From Flavisolibacter longurius (GTDB lineage: Bacteria; Bacteroidota; Bacteroidia; Chitinophagales; Chitinophagaceae): DNA of 64,000 nucleotides. The stretch covers positions 353,589 through 417,588 of the forward strand of contig JACJGO010000002.1 in the NCBI GenBank assembly GCA_014163555.1, read 5' to 3'. The notes under the pieces are model-generated. The model was given only the letters and a program-made list of their open reading frames with translations, was not told where the DNA came from and ran no database searches. The position numbers and the translations under genes were made by a program. This document shows, one piece after another, positions 52,057 to 60,002 of this stretch (positions within the stretch are counted from its first letter, which is position 1; each line of letters begins with the position of its first letter).

Positions 52057-52729
52057 CCCGTGTGGCTTTCTTCTCAAACATCAGCGCTTTTACTTTCTCC
52101 TTGTCTTCTTTCTCCCTTTTCAGGTCGAACATGGTCCCAAAGACAACATCCCAAATTGTAGAGCTCACACCAAAGCCTTTTTCTTCGTCTTTATAATGAT
52201 GGAGGTGGTGATTGCGCCACAGGGGCTTCATCCATTTGAACGGCGGGTTCCAGGCATGAATGGCATAGTGCATGGAGGCATAAATTAGATAGCCCAGGAT
52301 AAAGCCGGGGAAGAAGACAAAAACAGCCTCCTTCAGAATCACGTATTGAATGCCAAACAGCGCCGACGCCAGGATAAGGCTGGGCAGCGGTGGCATAAAG
52401 AGGCGCTGCCGGTCGCGGGGGTAGTGGTGGTGATTACCGTGCATGATGTACACAAACTTCTTAGCGCCTTCGCTTTTCGGCGAAAGGTGAAACGCATAGC
52501 GGTGTGCCAGGTATTCGAAAAAACTCCAGAAAAGCATGGCCCCAATAAACCAGGCTGCAATTTTACCGCCGCTAAAACCCAACTGTGTACTGGCATAGAT
52601 CGGGAACCCGATAATGGCCGGGAGGTACATGCCCCAGATCACCAGGGGATGTCCTTTGGTGAAAAATTCCAGCACCGGATTCTCAAAAAGCCTTGCCTGT
52701 CCTTTATTATGGATTTTCTCAAACTTCAT
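52043..52729 (-). CDS. Fatty acid hydroxylase/sterol desaturase family membrane protein
   Basis: 228 residues with about four membrane helices. Histidine clusters typical of di-iron membrane hydroxylases are visible: HRYAFH, HGNHHHYP, HYAIH and NHHLHHYKDEEKGFG. The arrangement is closest to fatty acid 2-hydroxylases. It probably hydroxylates the acyl chain of sphingolipids or other lipids, as Bacteroidota make sphingolipids; the substrate is inferred. The C-terminus (MFEKKATRADSV) ends in the adjoining repeat. It is divergent from rlmD. Confidence 0.85.
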   Translation of the reverse strand: MKFEKIHNKGQARLFENPVLEFFTKGHPLVIWGMYLPAIIGFPIYASTQLGFSGGKIAAWFIGAMLFWSFFEYLAHRYAFHLSPKSEGAKKFVYIMHGNHHHYPRDRQRLFMPPLPSLILASALFGIQYVILKEAVFVFFPGFILGYLIYASMHYAIHAWNPPFKWMKPLWRNHHLHHYKDEEKGFGVSSTIWDVVFGTMFDLKREKEDKEKVKALMFEKKATRADSV

Positions 52730-52949
52730 AGCGATGGTGAATTTGTGCCTGCAAATTTAAGGCATCGGGTGGTTTTCAGGGCAACCATAACTGTTGTAAT
52801 TGTTAAATGCCCCTATTCTGCCGGTGACGGGAAGGTGTTAAGCGGCAGGCCGGAAAAGGCATTGGTTTTCAAACACAAACCAGTTGTTAAAACCGCCCCG
52901 CTGCTTTTTTTCAACGGTCTTCACTTCTATTTGGCCTTACTTTTACACG

Positions 52950-54365
52950 GTGAGAAAAAAGAAGAAAAACATTGTTCTGGAACAGGTTCGGGTGGAGAAT
53001 TATGCCGCCGAAGGAAAATCGCTGGCCCGTACCGACGGCAAGGTGATTTTTATTGAAGGCGCCGTACCCGGCGATGTGGTGGACGTGCGTCTGGGCAAAA
53101 ACAAAAAAGACTGGGCTGAAGGACATGTGCTTCGTTTTCAAGAATTTTCCAGCGAACGGGTAACCCCGTTTTGCCAGCATTTTGGCGTTTGCGGTGGCTG
53201 CCAGTGGCAAATGCTGCCCTACGAAAAGCAATTGCAATACAAACACCAGCAGGTAATGGACAACCTCACCCGCATTGGCAAGGTGCAGTTGCCACCCTTT
53301 TTTCCCATCATTGGCGCCGAAGAAGATAAGTGGTACCGCAACAAACTGGAGTTTACCTTCAGTACCAAAGAATACCTGCCTGAGGGCAGCTTCGACAAAA
53401 CCAACAAAGAACGATCATTAAACTCCGTACTGGGTTTTCATGCCCGCGGTTTTTTCGACAAGATTGTTGACATTCAAAAATGCTGGCTGCAGCCCGAGCC
53501 GCAAAACCGCCTGCGCAATGCGCTGCGGGAATTTGCCCTGCAGAAAGGCTACAGCTTTTACGATTACCGGGAACATCGCGGCCTCCTGCGCAACCTGCAG
53601 TTTCGCATTTGCACCACCGGTGAAGTAATGGTGAACGTAGTGTTTGGTGAGGATGACAGGGAAAGCCGCGAGGAGGTAATGCAGTTTATTGGCTCCGGCT
53701 TTCCGGAGATTACCACCCTGCTCTACACCATCAACACCAAAATGAACGATTCCATTTTTGACCTGGAGCCTGTGGCCTGGAGCGGCAAAGGCTATGTGGT
53801 GGAAGGGCTGGAAGATTTCCGGTTCAAGATTGGTCCCAAATCATTCTTTCAAACCAACACCCGGCAGGGCGAAAAACTGTACCAGGTGACAAGGGAATTT
53901 GCCGAGCTGGATGGTTCGCAGGTTTTATACGACCTCTATTGCGGCACCGGCAGCATTGGCATCTTTTGTAGCCGCGGTGCCAAAAAAATTGTCGGCGTAG
54001 AGGCCATCGCCGCCGCCGTGGAAGATGCCAGGCAAAACTCCGCTATGAACGGAATTGATCACGCCGAATTTTATGCCGGTGATGTAATCAGGGTTTGCGA
54101 CGATGCGTTTTTTGCCGCCCATAGCCGCCCGGACGTGATCATTACCGATCCGCCGCGGGCCGGCATGCACCAAAAGCTGGTGGAAAAAATTTTGGAAATA
54201 GAAGCGCCAACCGTGGTGTATGTAAGCTGCAACCCTGCCACGCAGGCCCGCGACCTGGCCTTGCTGGATCAGAAATATTCCGTTACCAAAGTGCAGCCCG
54301 TGGACATGTTCCCGCATACACACCATATTGAAAACGTTGTTCAATTAAAAAGAAGAGACCAATGA
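52950..54365 (+). CDS. rlmD: 23S rRNA (uracil-5-)-methyltransferase, RlmD/RumA type
   Basis: 471 residues if translation starts at the GTG at 52950 (RKKKKNIVLEQVRVENYAAE follows); the open frame reaches back 22 codons to 52884 but those residues are not family-like. A TRAM domain fills residues 7-65. The cluster CQHFGVCGGCQWQ (with a fourth Cys in the later KCWLQP stretch) should bind a 4Fe-4S centre. The SAM-binding motif is LYDLYCGTGSIGIF, and the catalytic Cys is in VYVSCNPATQARDL. It forms m5U in 23S rRNA; RlmC and TrmA relatives cannot be excluded. It overlaps the rhomboid gene by four bases. Confidence 0.92.
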   Translation: MRKKKKNIVLEQVRVENYAAEGKSLARTDGKVIFIEGAVPGDVVDVRLGKNKKDWAEGHVLRFQEFSSERVTPFCQHFGVCGGCQWQMLPYEKQLQYKHQQVMDNLTRIGKVQLPPFFPIIGAEEDKWYRNKLEFTFSTKEYLPEGSFDKTNKERSLNSVLGFHARGFFDKIVDIQKCWLQPEPQNRLRNALREFALQKGYSFYDYREHRGLLRNLQFRICTTGEVMVNVVFGEDDRESREEVMQFIGSGFPEITTLLYTINTKMNDSIFDLEPVAWSGKGYVVEGLEDFRFKIGPKSFFQTNTRQGEKLYQVTREFAELDGSQVLYDLYCGTGSIGIFCSRGAKKIVGVEAIAAAVEDARQNSAMNGIDHAEFYAGDVIRVCDDAFFAAHSRPDVIITDPPRAGMHQKLVEKILEIEAPTVVYVSCNPATQARDLALLDQKYSVTKVQPVDMFPHTHHIENVVQLKRRDQ

Positions 54366-55066
54366 GTAATTTCGGGTACTACAGACCGGACGCCTTTCCT
54401 CCCGTAGTAAAGAATCTGCTTATCATCAATGGGTTGATGTTTTTGCTGCAGATGACCTTTCCAAACATTGCTGGTTTTGATATTGAAAACACGCTTGCGC
54501 TGCACGATGTGCGATCGGTATTTTTCAGGCCGCACCAGATTGTCACCCACATGTTTTTACACGGTGGCTTTAGCCATATTTTCTTCAACATGTTTGCGTT
54601 GTGGATGTTTGGACAGATGTTGGAGAACCGGTTTGGCTCCAAGCGCTTTTTGATCTTTTATATGGTTTCGGGTTTGGGGGCAGCACTCCTGCACCTTACC
54701 GTTCTTTATTTTGAAATGCAACCTGTATGGGAAGCTTTTCAAAGTCTGCCGGCAGAAGGGCAGGCAGAATATATTAACTCACCCTACTTTAAGATCAACC
54801 AGGCAACACTGGGAGCCTCGGGTGCTGTATTTGGATGTTTGGCTGCTTTTGGCTATCTTTTTCCTAATACCATGATCTATGTTTATTTCCTGCTTCCCAT
54901 CAAAGCAAAATGGTTTGTGATCATCTATGCGGGGCTCGAATTATTCATGGGAATCCGTAACTCGGCCGGTGATAATGTTGCGCATTTTGCTCACCTGGGC
55001 GGCGCTCTGGCAGGGTTTCTTCTGGTTTATTTTTGGAACAAAACCGATCGCCGGAGGTTTTATTAA
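54362..55066 (+). CDS. Rhomboid-family intramembrane serine protease
   Basis: 234 residues with six hydrophobic helices. The catalytic Ser153 sits in LGASGAVFG and the partner His211 in HFAHLGGALAG. The HGGFSHIFFNMFALWMFG stretch in the L1/TM2 region is typical. It cleaves membrane-spanning substrates within the bilayer. The start codon overlaps the rlmD stop codon (ATGA), so translation is coupled. A second rhomboid follows 32 bases downstream. Confidence 0.93.
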   Translation: MSNFGYYRPDAFPPVVKNLLIINGLMFLLQMTFPNIAGFDIENTLALHDVRSVFFRPHQIVTHMFLHGGFSHIFFNMFALWMFGQMLENRFGSKRFLIFYMVSGLGAALLHLTVLYFEMQPVWEAFQSLPAEGQAEYINSPYFKINQATLGASGAVFGCLAAFGYLFPNTMIYVYFLLPIKAKWFVIIYAGLELFMGIRNSAGDNVAHFAHLGGALAGFLLVYFWNKTDRRRFY

Positions 55067-55098
55067 CGTGGCAGATAAATTGCAGAAATGAATTTTGT

Positions 55099-56031
55099 AT
55101 GAGCTACTATCAACAACAAAACCGATCAAGACTCTCCATAGGGCAGGATGGCAATGTGCTCACCATGTTGTTGGTCATCAACCTGAGTGTCTTCGCTATT
55201 CTGGCTTTCATTAAAGTCGTTTATTATTTCAGCTTCGGCGACCAGGGCGTAGGCCTTTTCCAGGAGCAGATTTTCAAGTGGTTTACCCTGCCGGCGGACC
55301 TGGGCACCTTTATTACCCGTCCCTGGACGCTGTTGACGCATATGTTTGTACACGACACTGTCAGCATCTGGCACATCCTGGGTAACATGCTTTGGCTCTG
55401 GGCCTTTGGTTCGATCCTGCAGGACCTGGCCGGCAACAAAAAATTATTTCCGCTCTATTTCTACGGAGCCATGGCCGGTGCCGCCGCCTATATGCTGGCT
55501 TACAATGTGATTGGCCCGCTGAAAGCCGACCTTCCTTATGCACAGGCGTTTGGCGCTTCGGCCGGTGTGATGGGTGTGGCCATTGGTACTACGGCCCTGG
55601 CGCCCAACTACCGCATTTTTCAAATGCTGAACGGCGGTATTCCCATTTGGGTCATTACCATCATCTACCTCATTATTGACCTGGCCACCATTCCGCACGG
55701 CAACCCGGGTGGTCATATTGCCCACATTGCCGGTGCCGCGATGGGCTATGTATTTGTGCTGGCACTGCAAAGAGGCCACGACTGGGGCGGTTGGATCAAT
55801 AATTTCTTTGACTGGGCGAACAACCTGTTTAATCCGGATAAGCCCAAGAAAGGATCTTCTCCGAAAACAACATTATACTACAACAGTAAGGTGCCGCCGT
55901 ACAAACGAGCCAATGTAATCACGCAGCAGCGCATCGATGAAATACTCGATAAGATCTCGCAAAAAGGTTATCACTCGCTGACGGAAGATGAAAAGGAAAT
56001 GCTGAAGCGGGCAAGTAAGGAAGACATTTAA
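55099..56031 (+). CDS. Second rhomboid-family protease, with C-terminal extension
   Basis: 310 residues from the ATG at 55099 (MSYYQQQNRSRLS). Six or seven helices carry Ser154 (FGASAGVMG, with Ala for the usual Gly after Ser) and His209 (HIAHIAGAAMG), so both catalytic residues are kept. A soluble tail of about 75 residues (FFDWANNLFNPDKPKKGS and on) ends in an EF-hand-free helical piece (LDKISQKGYHSLTEDEKEML) typical of Bacteroidota rhomboids. The stop codon is the first element of the inverted repeat that flanks the GxxExxY gene. Confidence 0.9.
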   Translation: MSYYQQQNRSRLSIGQDGNVLTMLLVINLSVFAILAFIKVVYYFSFGDQGVGLFQEQIFKWFTLPADLGTFITRPWTLLTHMFVHDTVSIWHILGNMLWLWAFGSILQDLAGNKKLFPLYFYGAMAGAAAYMLAYNVIGPLKADLPYAQAFGASAGVMGVAIGTTALAPNYRIFQMLNGGIPIWVITIIYLIIDLATIPHGNPGGHIAHIAGAAMGYVFVLALQRGHDWGGWINNFFDWANNLFNPDKPKKGSSPKTTLYYNSKVPPYKRANVITQQRIDEILDKISQKGYHSLTEDEKEMLKRASKEDI

Positions 56032-56063
56032 ACACGGATGATAACACGAATTGCACGAATTTA
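56029..56063. repeat. Left arm of the inverted repeat around GxxExxY gene 2
   Basis: TAAACACGGATGATAACACG continuing AATTGCACGAA. It begins with the stop codon of the rhomboid gene. It matches the reverse complement of 56608-56638 at 26 of 31 positions. Confidence 0.85.
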
Positions 56064-56091
56064 AGCGGCTCCGCCTGGAGCCGCTTTTTTT
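56063..56091 (+). terminator. Terminator after the second rhomboid gene
   Basis: Perfect stem AAGCGGCTCC/GGAGCCGCTT with a 4-base loop and seven T residues. It ends rhomboid transcription and lies just inside the left repeat arm, before the oppositely oriented GxxExxY gene. Confidence 0.88.
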
Positions 56092-56092
56092 A

Positions 56093-56467
56093 CTATAGAA
56101 CAATTCGTTTATACTGGAGTGAGGGTTGGCCGAAGTTGATAATGAGGCCAAGATGTAAATCGGATGCTTTGAGATAGTTGAGGGTTTGTTGCGTGAAATT
56201 GGTAACGAGCATTGAGGTGGCTTTTACTTCCAGAAGGATATTTTCATATACAATGAAATCAGCGAAGAACCGGCGTTCCAGAACAATTTGCTTGTATGGT
56301 ATTCGAAATCCTTGCTCCCTTACATAAGGTATATTACTTTCTTTCAGTTCGTACTCCAGCGCATCTTTGTACACTGCTTCCTGAAAGCCCGGGCCAAGTT
56401 GCCGGTGCACTTCCATGCAAAGGCCAATAATCTTATAAGATTCTTCCTTAAGCAGTAGTTCAGTCAT
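56093..56467 (-). CDS. GxxExxY protein 2 (PD-(D/E)XK nuclease-like)
   Basis: 124 residues, complete. The signature GFQEAVY has Gly27, Glu30 and Tyr33. The nuclease-like core has Asp70 (FFADFIVYEN) and Glu80-Val-Lys82 (LLEVKATS). The C-terminal YLKASDLHLGLIINFGQPSL matches the family. It resembles the first copy only in the family core, so the two are distant paralogues, not recent duplicates. It is the only minus-strand gene in this stretch, lying between rhomboid and EEP genes on the plus strand, and it is bracketed by 31-base inverted repeats. Confidence 0.87.
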   Translation of the reverse strand: MTELLLKEESYKIIGLCMEVHRQLGPGFQEAVYKDALEYELKESNIPYVREQGFRIPYKQIVLERRFFADFIVYENILLEVKATSMLVTNFTQQTLNYLKASDLHLGLIINFGQPSLQYKRIVL

Positions 56468-56607
56468 GTCATCAAATTACAAAAACAGGGCAGGTTTTCA
56501 AATTCCAGAGCAGGCACACTAAATTGTGTAGGTAATTCGTATAATGAGTTCACGTATTCACGCTATTTGCGTTTACCGATTTGTAAGAAAAGTTTGTGCC
56601 TGAAGAT

Positions 56608-56638
56608 TTCGTGTAATTCGTGAAAAAATCCGTGTTTA
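56608..56638. repeat. Right arm of the inverted repeat around GxxExxY gene 2
   Basis: TTCGTGTAATTCGTGAAAAA continuing ATCCGTGTTTA, ending one base before the ATG of the EEP gene. The gap 56468-56607 between the gene and this arm has further related words (TTCACGTATTCACG) but no gene. Confidence 0.85.
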
Positions 56639-57760
56639 ATGGCTGCCAACGTCCGACGCATAACAAAGATTGTATTTCTAATTCTGAACATCCTGGCGGC
56701 TGTTGCTTTCCTGTTGGCTTGTCTGGCTCCGGACCTGGATCCCGTAAAATGGTGGACCATCTCGCTGCTTGGACTGGGATTTGGTTTTATCGTCATCACC
56801 CTGATTGCCTTTATTCTTTTCTGGTTAGTCATTAAACCCCGCTTTATCCTGCTTTCGCTTGTTCCCATGCTGATTGGTTATAAAAGCATAGCCGTTTTTT
56901 TTGGCATACAGGTATCCGAAAAATTCAACTATCAAAAAAGCCCACAGGTGCTTCGGGTGGCCGACTGGAACGTGGCCCGATTTATTGAATGGAAACGCAA
57001 CAACAACAGGGGCAGCCAGGTGCGGCTGAAGATGATGGACCAGATAAAAGAGCAGTCAGCCGATGTGCTTTGCCTGCAGGAGTTTTTTACCTCCACCGAT
57101 ACGGCTTATTACAACAACCTGCACCACATGCTGACAGAGGTCGGCTACACGTATTATTATTTTGCCCGGCGGGATGATGGCGACCGGCAATGGTTTGGCA
57201 ATGCCATTTTTTCGAAACACCCGATTGTGGACAGTGGCAAGTTTCTTTTTCCCAATGAACGGTATCCGGAGTCGCTGCTGCATGCTGATATTGATTTTCA
57301 CGGCGACACTATCCGGGTATACACCACGCACCTGGCCTCATTACGCTTTAAAAAAGAAGACTACGAAAACATTGAGGAAATTAAAGGCCAGCGCCGTGAT
57401 ATTATTGAAAATTCGAAAGGCATTTTCAGCAAAGTGCGCAATGCCATGTTGCTGCGCAAAGAACAGGCGATACTGATCCGGGAACTGGTTTCCAACGACC
57501 CCTATCCTACCATTCTTACCGGCGATTTTAATGATGTGCCCAACTCGTTTGCTTATGCCAGTATCAAAGGCGACCGGTTTCAGGATGTGTTTTTACAAAA
57601 GGGCTTTGGCATTGGCCGCACCTTCAACGCCATTTCACCCACCTTGCGCATCGATTATATTTTTACGACAAAGGATTTCGAGGTGCTGCAATTCAACCGC
57701 ATTGTAAAAGACCTCTCCGATCACTATATGCTGGTAACAGATCTGCAACTGAAGAAGTGA
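56639..57760 (+). CDS. Membrane-anchored endonuclease/exonuclease/phosphatase family protein
   Basis: 373 residues. Three hydrophobic helices occupy residues 10-95. The EEP domain follows: LRVADWNVARFIEW, VLCLQEFFTS (with the metal-binding Glu), RVYTTHLASLRF, TGDFNDVPNSFAYASI and the terminal SDHYMLVTDLQ with the catalytic His. Relatives hydrolyse phosphodiester or phosphomonoester bonds of lipids, nucleotides or DNA; the substrate cannot be told. The catalytic domain probably faces the periplasm. The ATG directly follows the right repeat arm, so the native promoter may have been replaced. Confidence 0.85.
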   Translation: MAANVRRITKIVFLILNILAAVAFLLACLAPDLDPVKWWTISLLGLGFGFIVITLIAFILFWLVIKPRFILLSLVPMLIGYKSIAVFFGIQVSEKFNYQKSPQVLRVADWNVARFIEWKRNNNRGSQVRLKMMDQIKEQSADVLCLQEFFTSTDTAYYNNLHHMLTEVGYTYYYFARRDDGDRQWFGNAIFSKHPIVDSGKFLFPNERYPESLLHADIDFHGDTIRVYTTHLASLRFKKEDYENIEEIKGQRRDIIENSKGIFSKVRNAMLLRKEQAILIRELVSNDPYPTILTGDFNDVPNSFAYASIKGDRFQDVFLQKGFGIGRTFNAISPTLRIDYIFTTKDFEVLQFNRIVKDLSDHYMLVTDLQLKK

Positions 57761-57904
57761 GTGGTGAGTGGTCAGTGGTGAGTTGGTACCCGAAATTCAC
57801 AGAGGTTCTTCCCTGTTTGCAAATACTGCGTTTTGCTGATTTAGTATTTATAAAGTAAAAGATAAATGTCTCGCCTACTCACCATTCACCACTCACCACT
57901 CACT
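57756..57904. repeat. Inverted word repeat (CACCACTCAC class) flanking the EEP-cysS gap
   Basis: Two arms of about 32 bases, 57756-57787 and 57873-57904 (AGTGAGTGGTGAGTGGT and its complement), matching at about 28 of 32 positions, 85 bases apart. The left arm overlaps the EEP stop codon; the right arm ends at the candidate -7 box of cysS. The interior is AT-rich and contains no gene. Confidence 0.8.
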
Positions 57905-57911
57905 ATTTTTG
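57904..57911 (+). promoter_or_regulatory. Candidate -7 box for cysS
   Basis: TATTTTTG, an exact match to TAnnTTTG, only four bases before the ATG. This would give a nearly leaderless mRNA. It directly follows the right arm of the word repeat, which occupies the expected -33 region. Confidence 0.35.
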
Positions 57912-57915
57912 CCGC

Positions 57916-59469
57916 ATGAGCAAACTGAAAGTCTACAATTCTTACACAAGAGAAAAAGAAGAATTTGAATCGCTGGTGCCTGGCCATGTAGGAATGTATG
58001 TGTGCGGACCCACGGTTAGTGGTGAAAGCCACCTCGGACATGCTCGTCCTTATATCACATTTGATGTGGTGTATCGTTACCTGATGCAGCTTGGTTACAA
58101 GGTGCGCTATGTTCGCAACATTACCGATGCTGGCCATTTTGAAGAAGAAGGCCGCGAAGCGGAAGACAAGATTTCGAAAAAAGCACAAATAGAAAAGCTG
58201 GAACCCATGGAGATGGTGACTAAATACACCAACCTGTTTCACTGGGCCATGGACCAGTTCAACTGCCTGCCCCCAAGCATTGAGCCTACGGCAACCGGCC
58301 ACATTGTAGAGCAGATCGGCATGATCCAAAAGATCATCGACGCAGGTTATGCCTACGTGGTGGGTGGCAGTGTTTATTTTGATGTAAAGAAGTATGCTGA
58401 GAGTCACGATTACGGAAAACTGAGTGGCCGCATCATCGACGACCTGCTGGAAACAACCCGCATCCTCGAAGGGCAGGACGAAAAGCGTGACAAAGCCGAT
58501 TTTGCATTGTGGAAAGAAGCGCCTCCGGAGCATATCATGCGTTGGAACAGTCCCTGGGGTGAAGGCTTTCCGGGATGGCACATCGAGTGCTCGGCGATGG
58601 CCACCAAATACCTGGGTGCCCGTTTTGATATTCATGGCGGCGGCATGGACCTGCAGTTCCCGCACCACGAAAGCGAGATTGCGCAAAGCACCATCTGCAA
58701 CCACACACCGCCGGTGCGCTACTGGATGCACAACAACATGATCACCATCAACGGCCGGAAGATGGGCAAGAGCTATAACAACGTTATTAAGCTAACGGAG
58801 TTGTTCAGCGGCGACCATCCTTTGTTGGAGAAAGCCTATTCGCCCATGACCATCCGGTTTTTCATTTTGCAAACCCACTACCGCAGTACGCTGGATTTTG
58901 GGAACGAAGCGCTGCTGGCCGCTGAGAAAGGCTTGAAGCGGTTGATGGAAGCGTATGACTGGCTGAAGCAGTATAAAGATGAGAGAGGACAGATGAGGGA
59001 TGACAGCAAAAAAACCGGCGATACTCAAACACCGTCAACCGTCAACGATCATCCGTCATCTGATTCAGAACTGGACGAAAAAGTAATCCGGCTGGTAACA
59101 GAGTTTGATGAGTTCATCAACGATGATTTCAATACGGCAAAAGTGCTGGCCAATATGTTTGAGCTGGTGCCGGTGATCAATTCCATCAAGGATAAACAAA
59201 TTAAACCTGATGCCTTATCAACCGATACGCTACACCTGCTGCAAAGCAAAATGAAAACCTTTGTGGAAGATATTTTTGGTCTGCGCAGCGAAACCGCTGT
59301 TGAGGCGGATAAACTAAAAGGTGTGATGGATGTATTGATTAGCCTGCGAAAAGAGGCCAAGGCCAAACGCGATTGGGCGACATCAGATAAGATCCGGAAT
59401 CAACTGGCTGCGATTGGTATTCAGGTGAAGGATGAGAAGGATGGGGGAATGAGCTGGAGTCTATCTTAA
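57916..59469 (+). CDS. cysS: Cysteinyl-tRNA synthetase with an internal repeat-derived insertion
   Basis: 517 residues. The class I motifs are HLGH in [12 protein letters not shown] and KMGKS in [12 protein letters not shown]. Zinc ligands are the Cys of VCGPTV, the Cys and His of WHIECSA and the HHESE segment. The catalytic domain ends near residue 352 ([13 protein letters not shown]). Residues about 356-384 ([17 protein letters not shown] and on) are hydrophilic and match the intergenic GATGA-class repeat, after which the helical tRNA-binding part resumes ([20 protein letters not shown]). The insertion is in frame and at a domain junction, so the enzyme is probably functional. Confidence 0.95.
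   Translation: MSKLKVYNSYTREKEEFESLVPGHVGMYVCGPTVSGESHLGHARPYITFDVVYRYLMQLGYKVRYVRNITDAGHFEEEGREAEDKISKKAQIEKLEPMEMVTKYTNLFHWAMDQFNCLPPSIEPTATGHIVEQIGMIQKIIDAGYAYVVGGSVYFDVKKYAESHDYGKLSGRIIDDLLETTRILEGQDEKRDKADFALWKEAPPEHIMRWNSPWGEGFPGWHIECSAMATKYLGARFDIHGGGMDLQFPHHESEIAQSTICNHTPPVRYWMHNNMITINGRKMGKSYNNVIKLTELFSGDHPLLEKAYSPMTIRFFILQTHYRSTLDFGNEALLAAEKGLKRLMEAYDWLKQYKDERGQMRDDSKKTGDTQTPSTVNDHPSSDSELDEKVIRLVTEFDEFINDDFNTAKVLANMFELVPVINSIKDKQIKPDALSTDTLHLLQSKMKTFVEDIFGLRSETAVEADKLKGVMDVLISLRKEAKAKRDWATSDKIRNQLAAIGIQVKDEKDGGMSWSLS
58975..59068. repeat. GATGA-class palindromic element inside cysS
   Basis: Left part GACAGATGAGGGATGACAGC (58988-59007) and right part CATCCGTCATCTG (59050-59062) in opposite sense. 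The first 18 bases match the element at 5338-5355 with one difference; the right part matches 5381-5393 with one difference. It is the only clear repeat-class element within a conserved gene in the window. Confidence 0.75.
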
Positions 59470-59487
59470 ACAATAAAAATTAAATAA

Positions 59488-59524
59488 CAAAAAGAGCCAA
59501 CTACTATGTAATTGGCTCTTTTTG
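59488..59524 (+). terminator. Terminator after cysS
   Basis: Arms CAAAAAGAGCCAA/TTGGCTCTTTTTG with an 11-base loop, 18 bases after the stop codon. Confidence 0.9.
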
Positions 59525-60002
59525 TTAACGTATCAAATATGACATACAATTTTAGAAATTTTGTTCAAGAATATAAATAAAAAATATTTTAAATAATTAA
59601 ACGATTTAATATATAAAATATTTAACTTACTGCTTGTAACCAATTCATCTTCGAAAACCAGACATCTGCACACCTTTTTTATTTGTGCTCTACGTAAACA
59701 CATGAACCTATTATCAGGTATCGCACACAATCTCTTTTTGTAAAAAGTGGCTACTACCCTTTTGATTACATAGCAAAAGTGTATCCTATCTCATTGTTTA
59801 TTAGGCTAATAAACGCTTGCTATGAGATGGCTATATCAAACTCAGAACGTATCATGCATTCGTAGACGGAGAATTGCAATCTCTTGCTGTGATACATCTC
59901 CTCCTATGCTAAAGCATTCAATATTGGCTTTCTGGATAATTTGTTTGGAAAGCACAGTGAAGCCTAAATCGAACGTATTAATCACGCTAAAAAATGTATT
60001 GT
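59525..60002. other. AT-rich intergenic region without a convincing gene
   Basis: About 480 bases with AT content clearly above that of the preceding genes, including TAAATAATTAAACGATTTAA-like stretches at 59590-59610. Short frames exist on both strands but lack family or composition support. It should contain the promoter and leader of the surface-protein gene at 60003. Confidence 0.5.

Noticed and set aside
54362..56031. Tandem rhomboid genes as a new system
   Set aside because: Two adjacent rhomboids downstream of an RNA methyltransferase gene are common in Bacteroidota, so this is ordinary.
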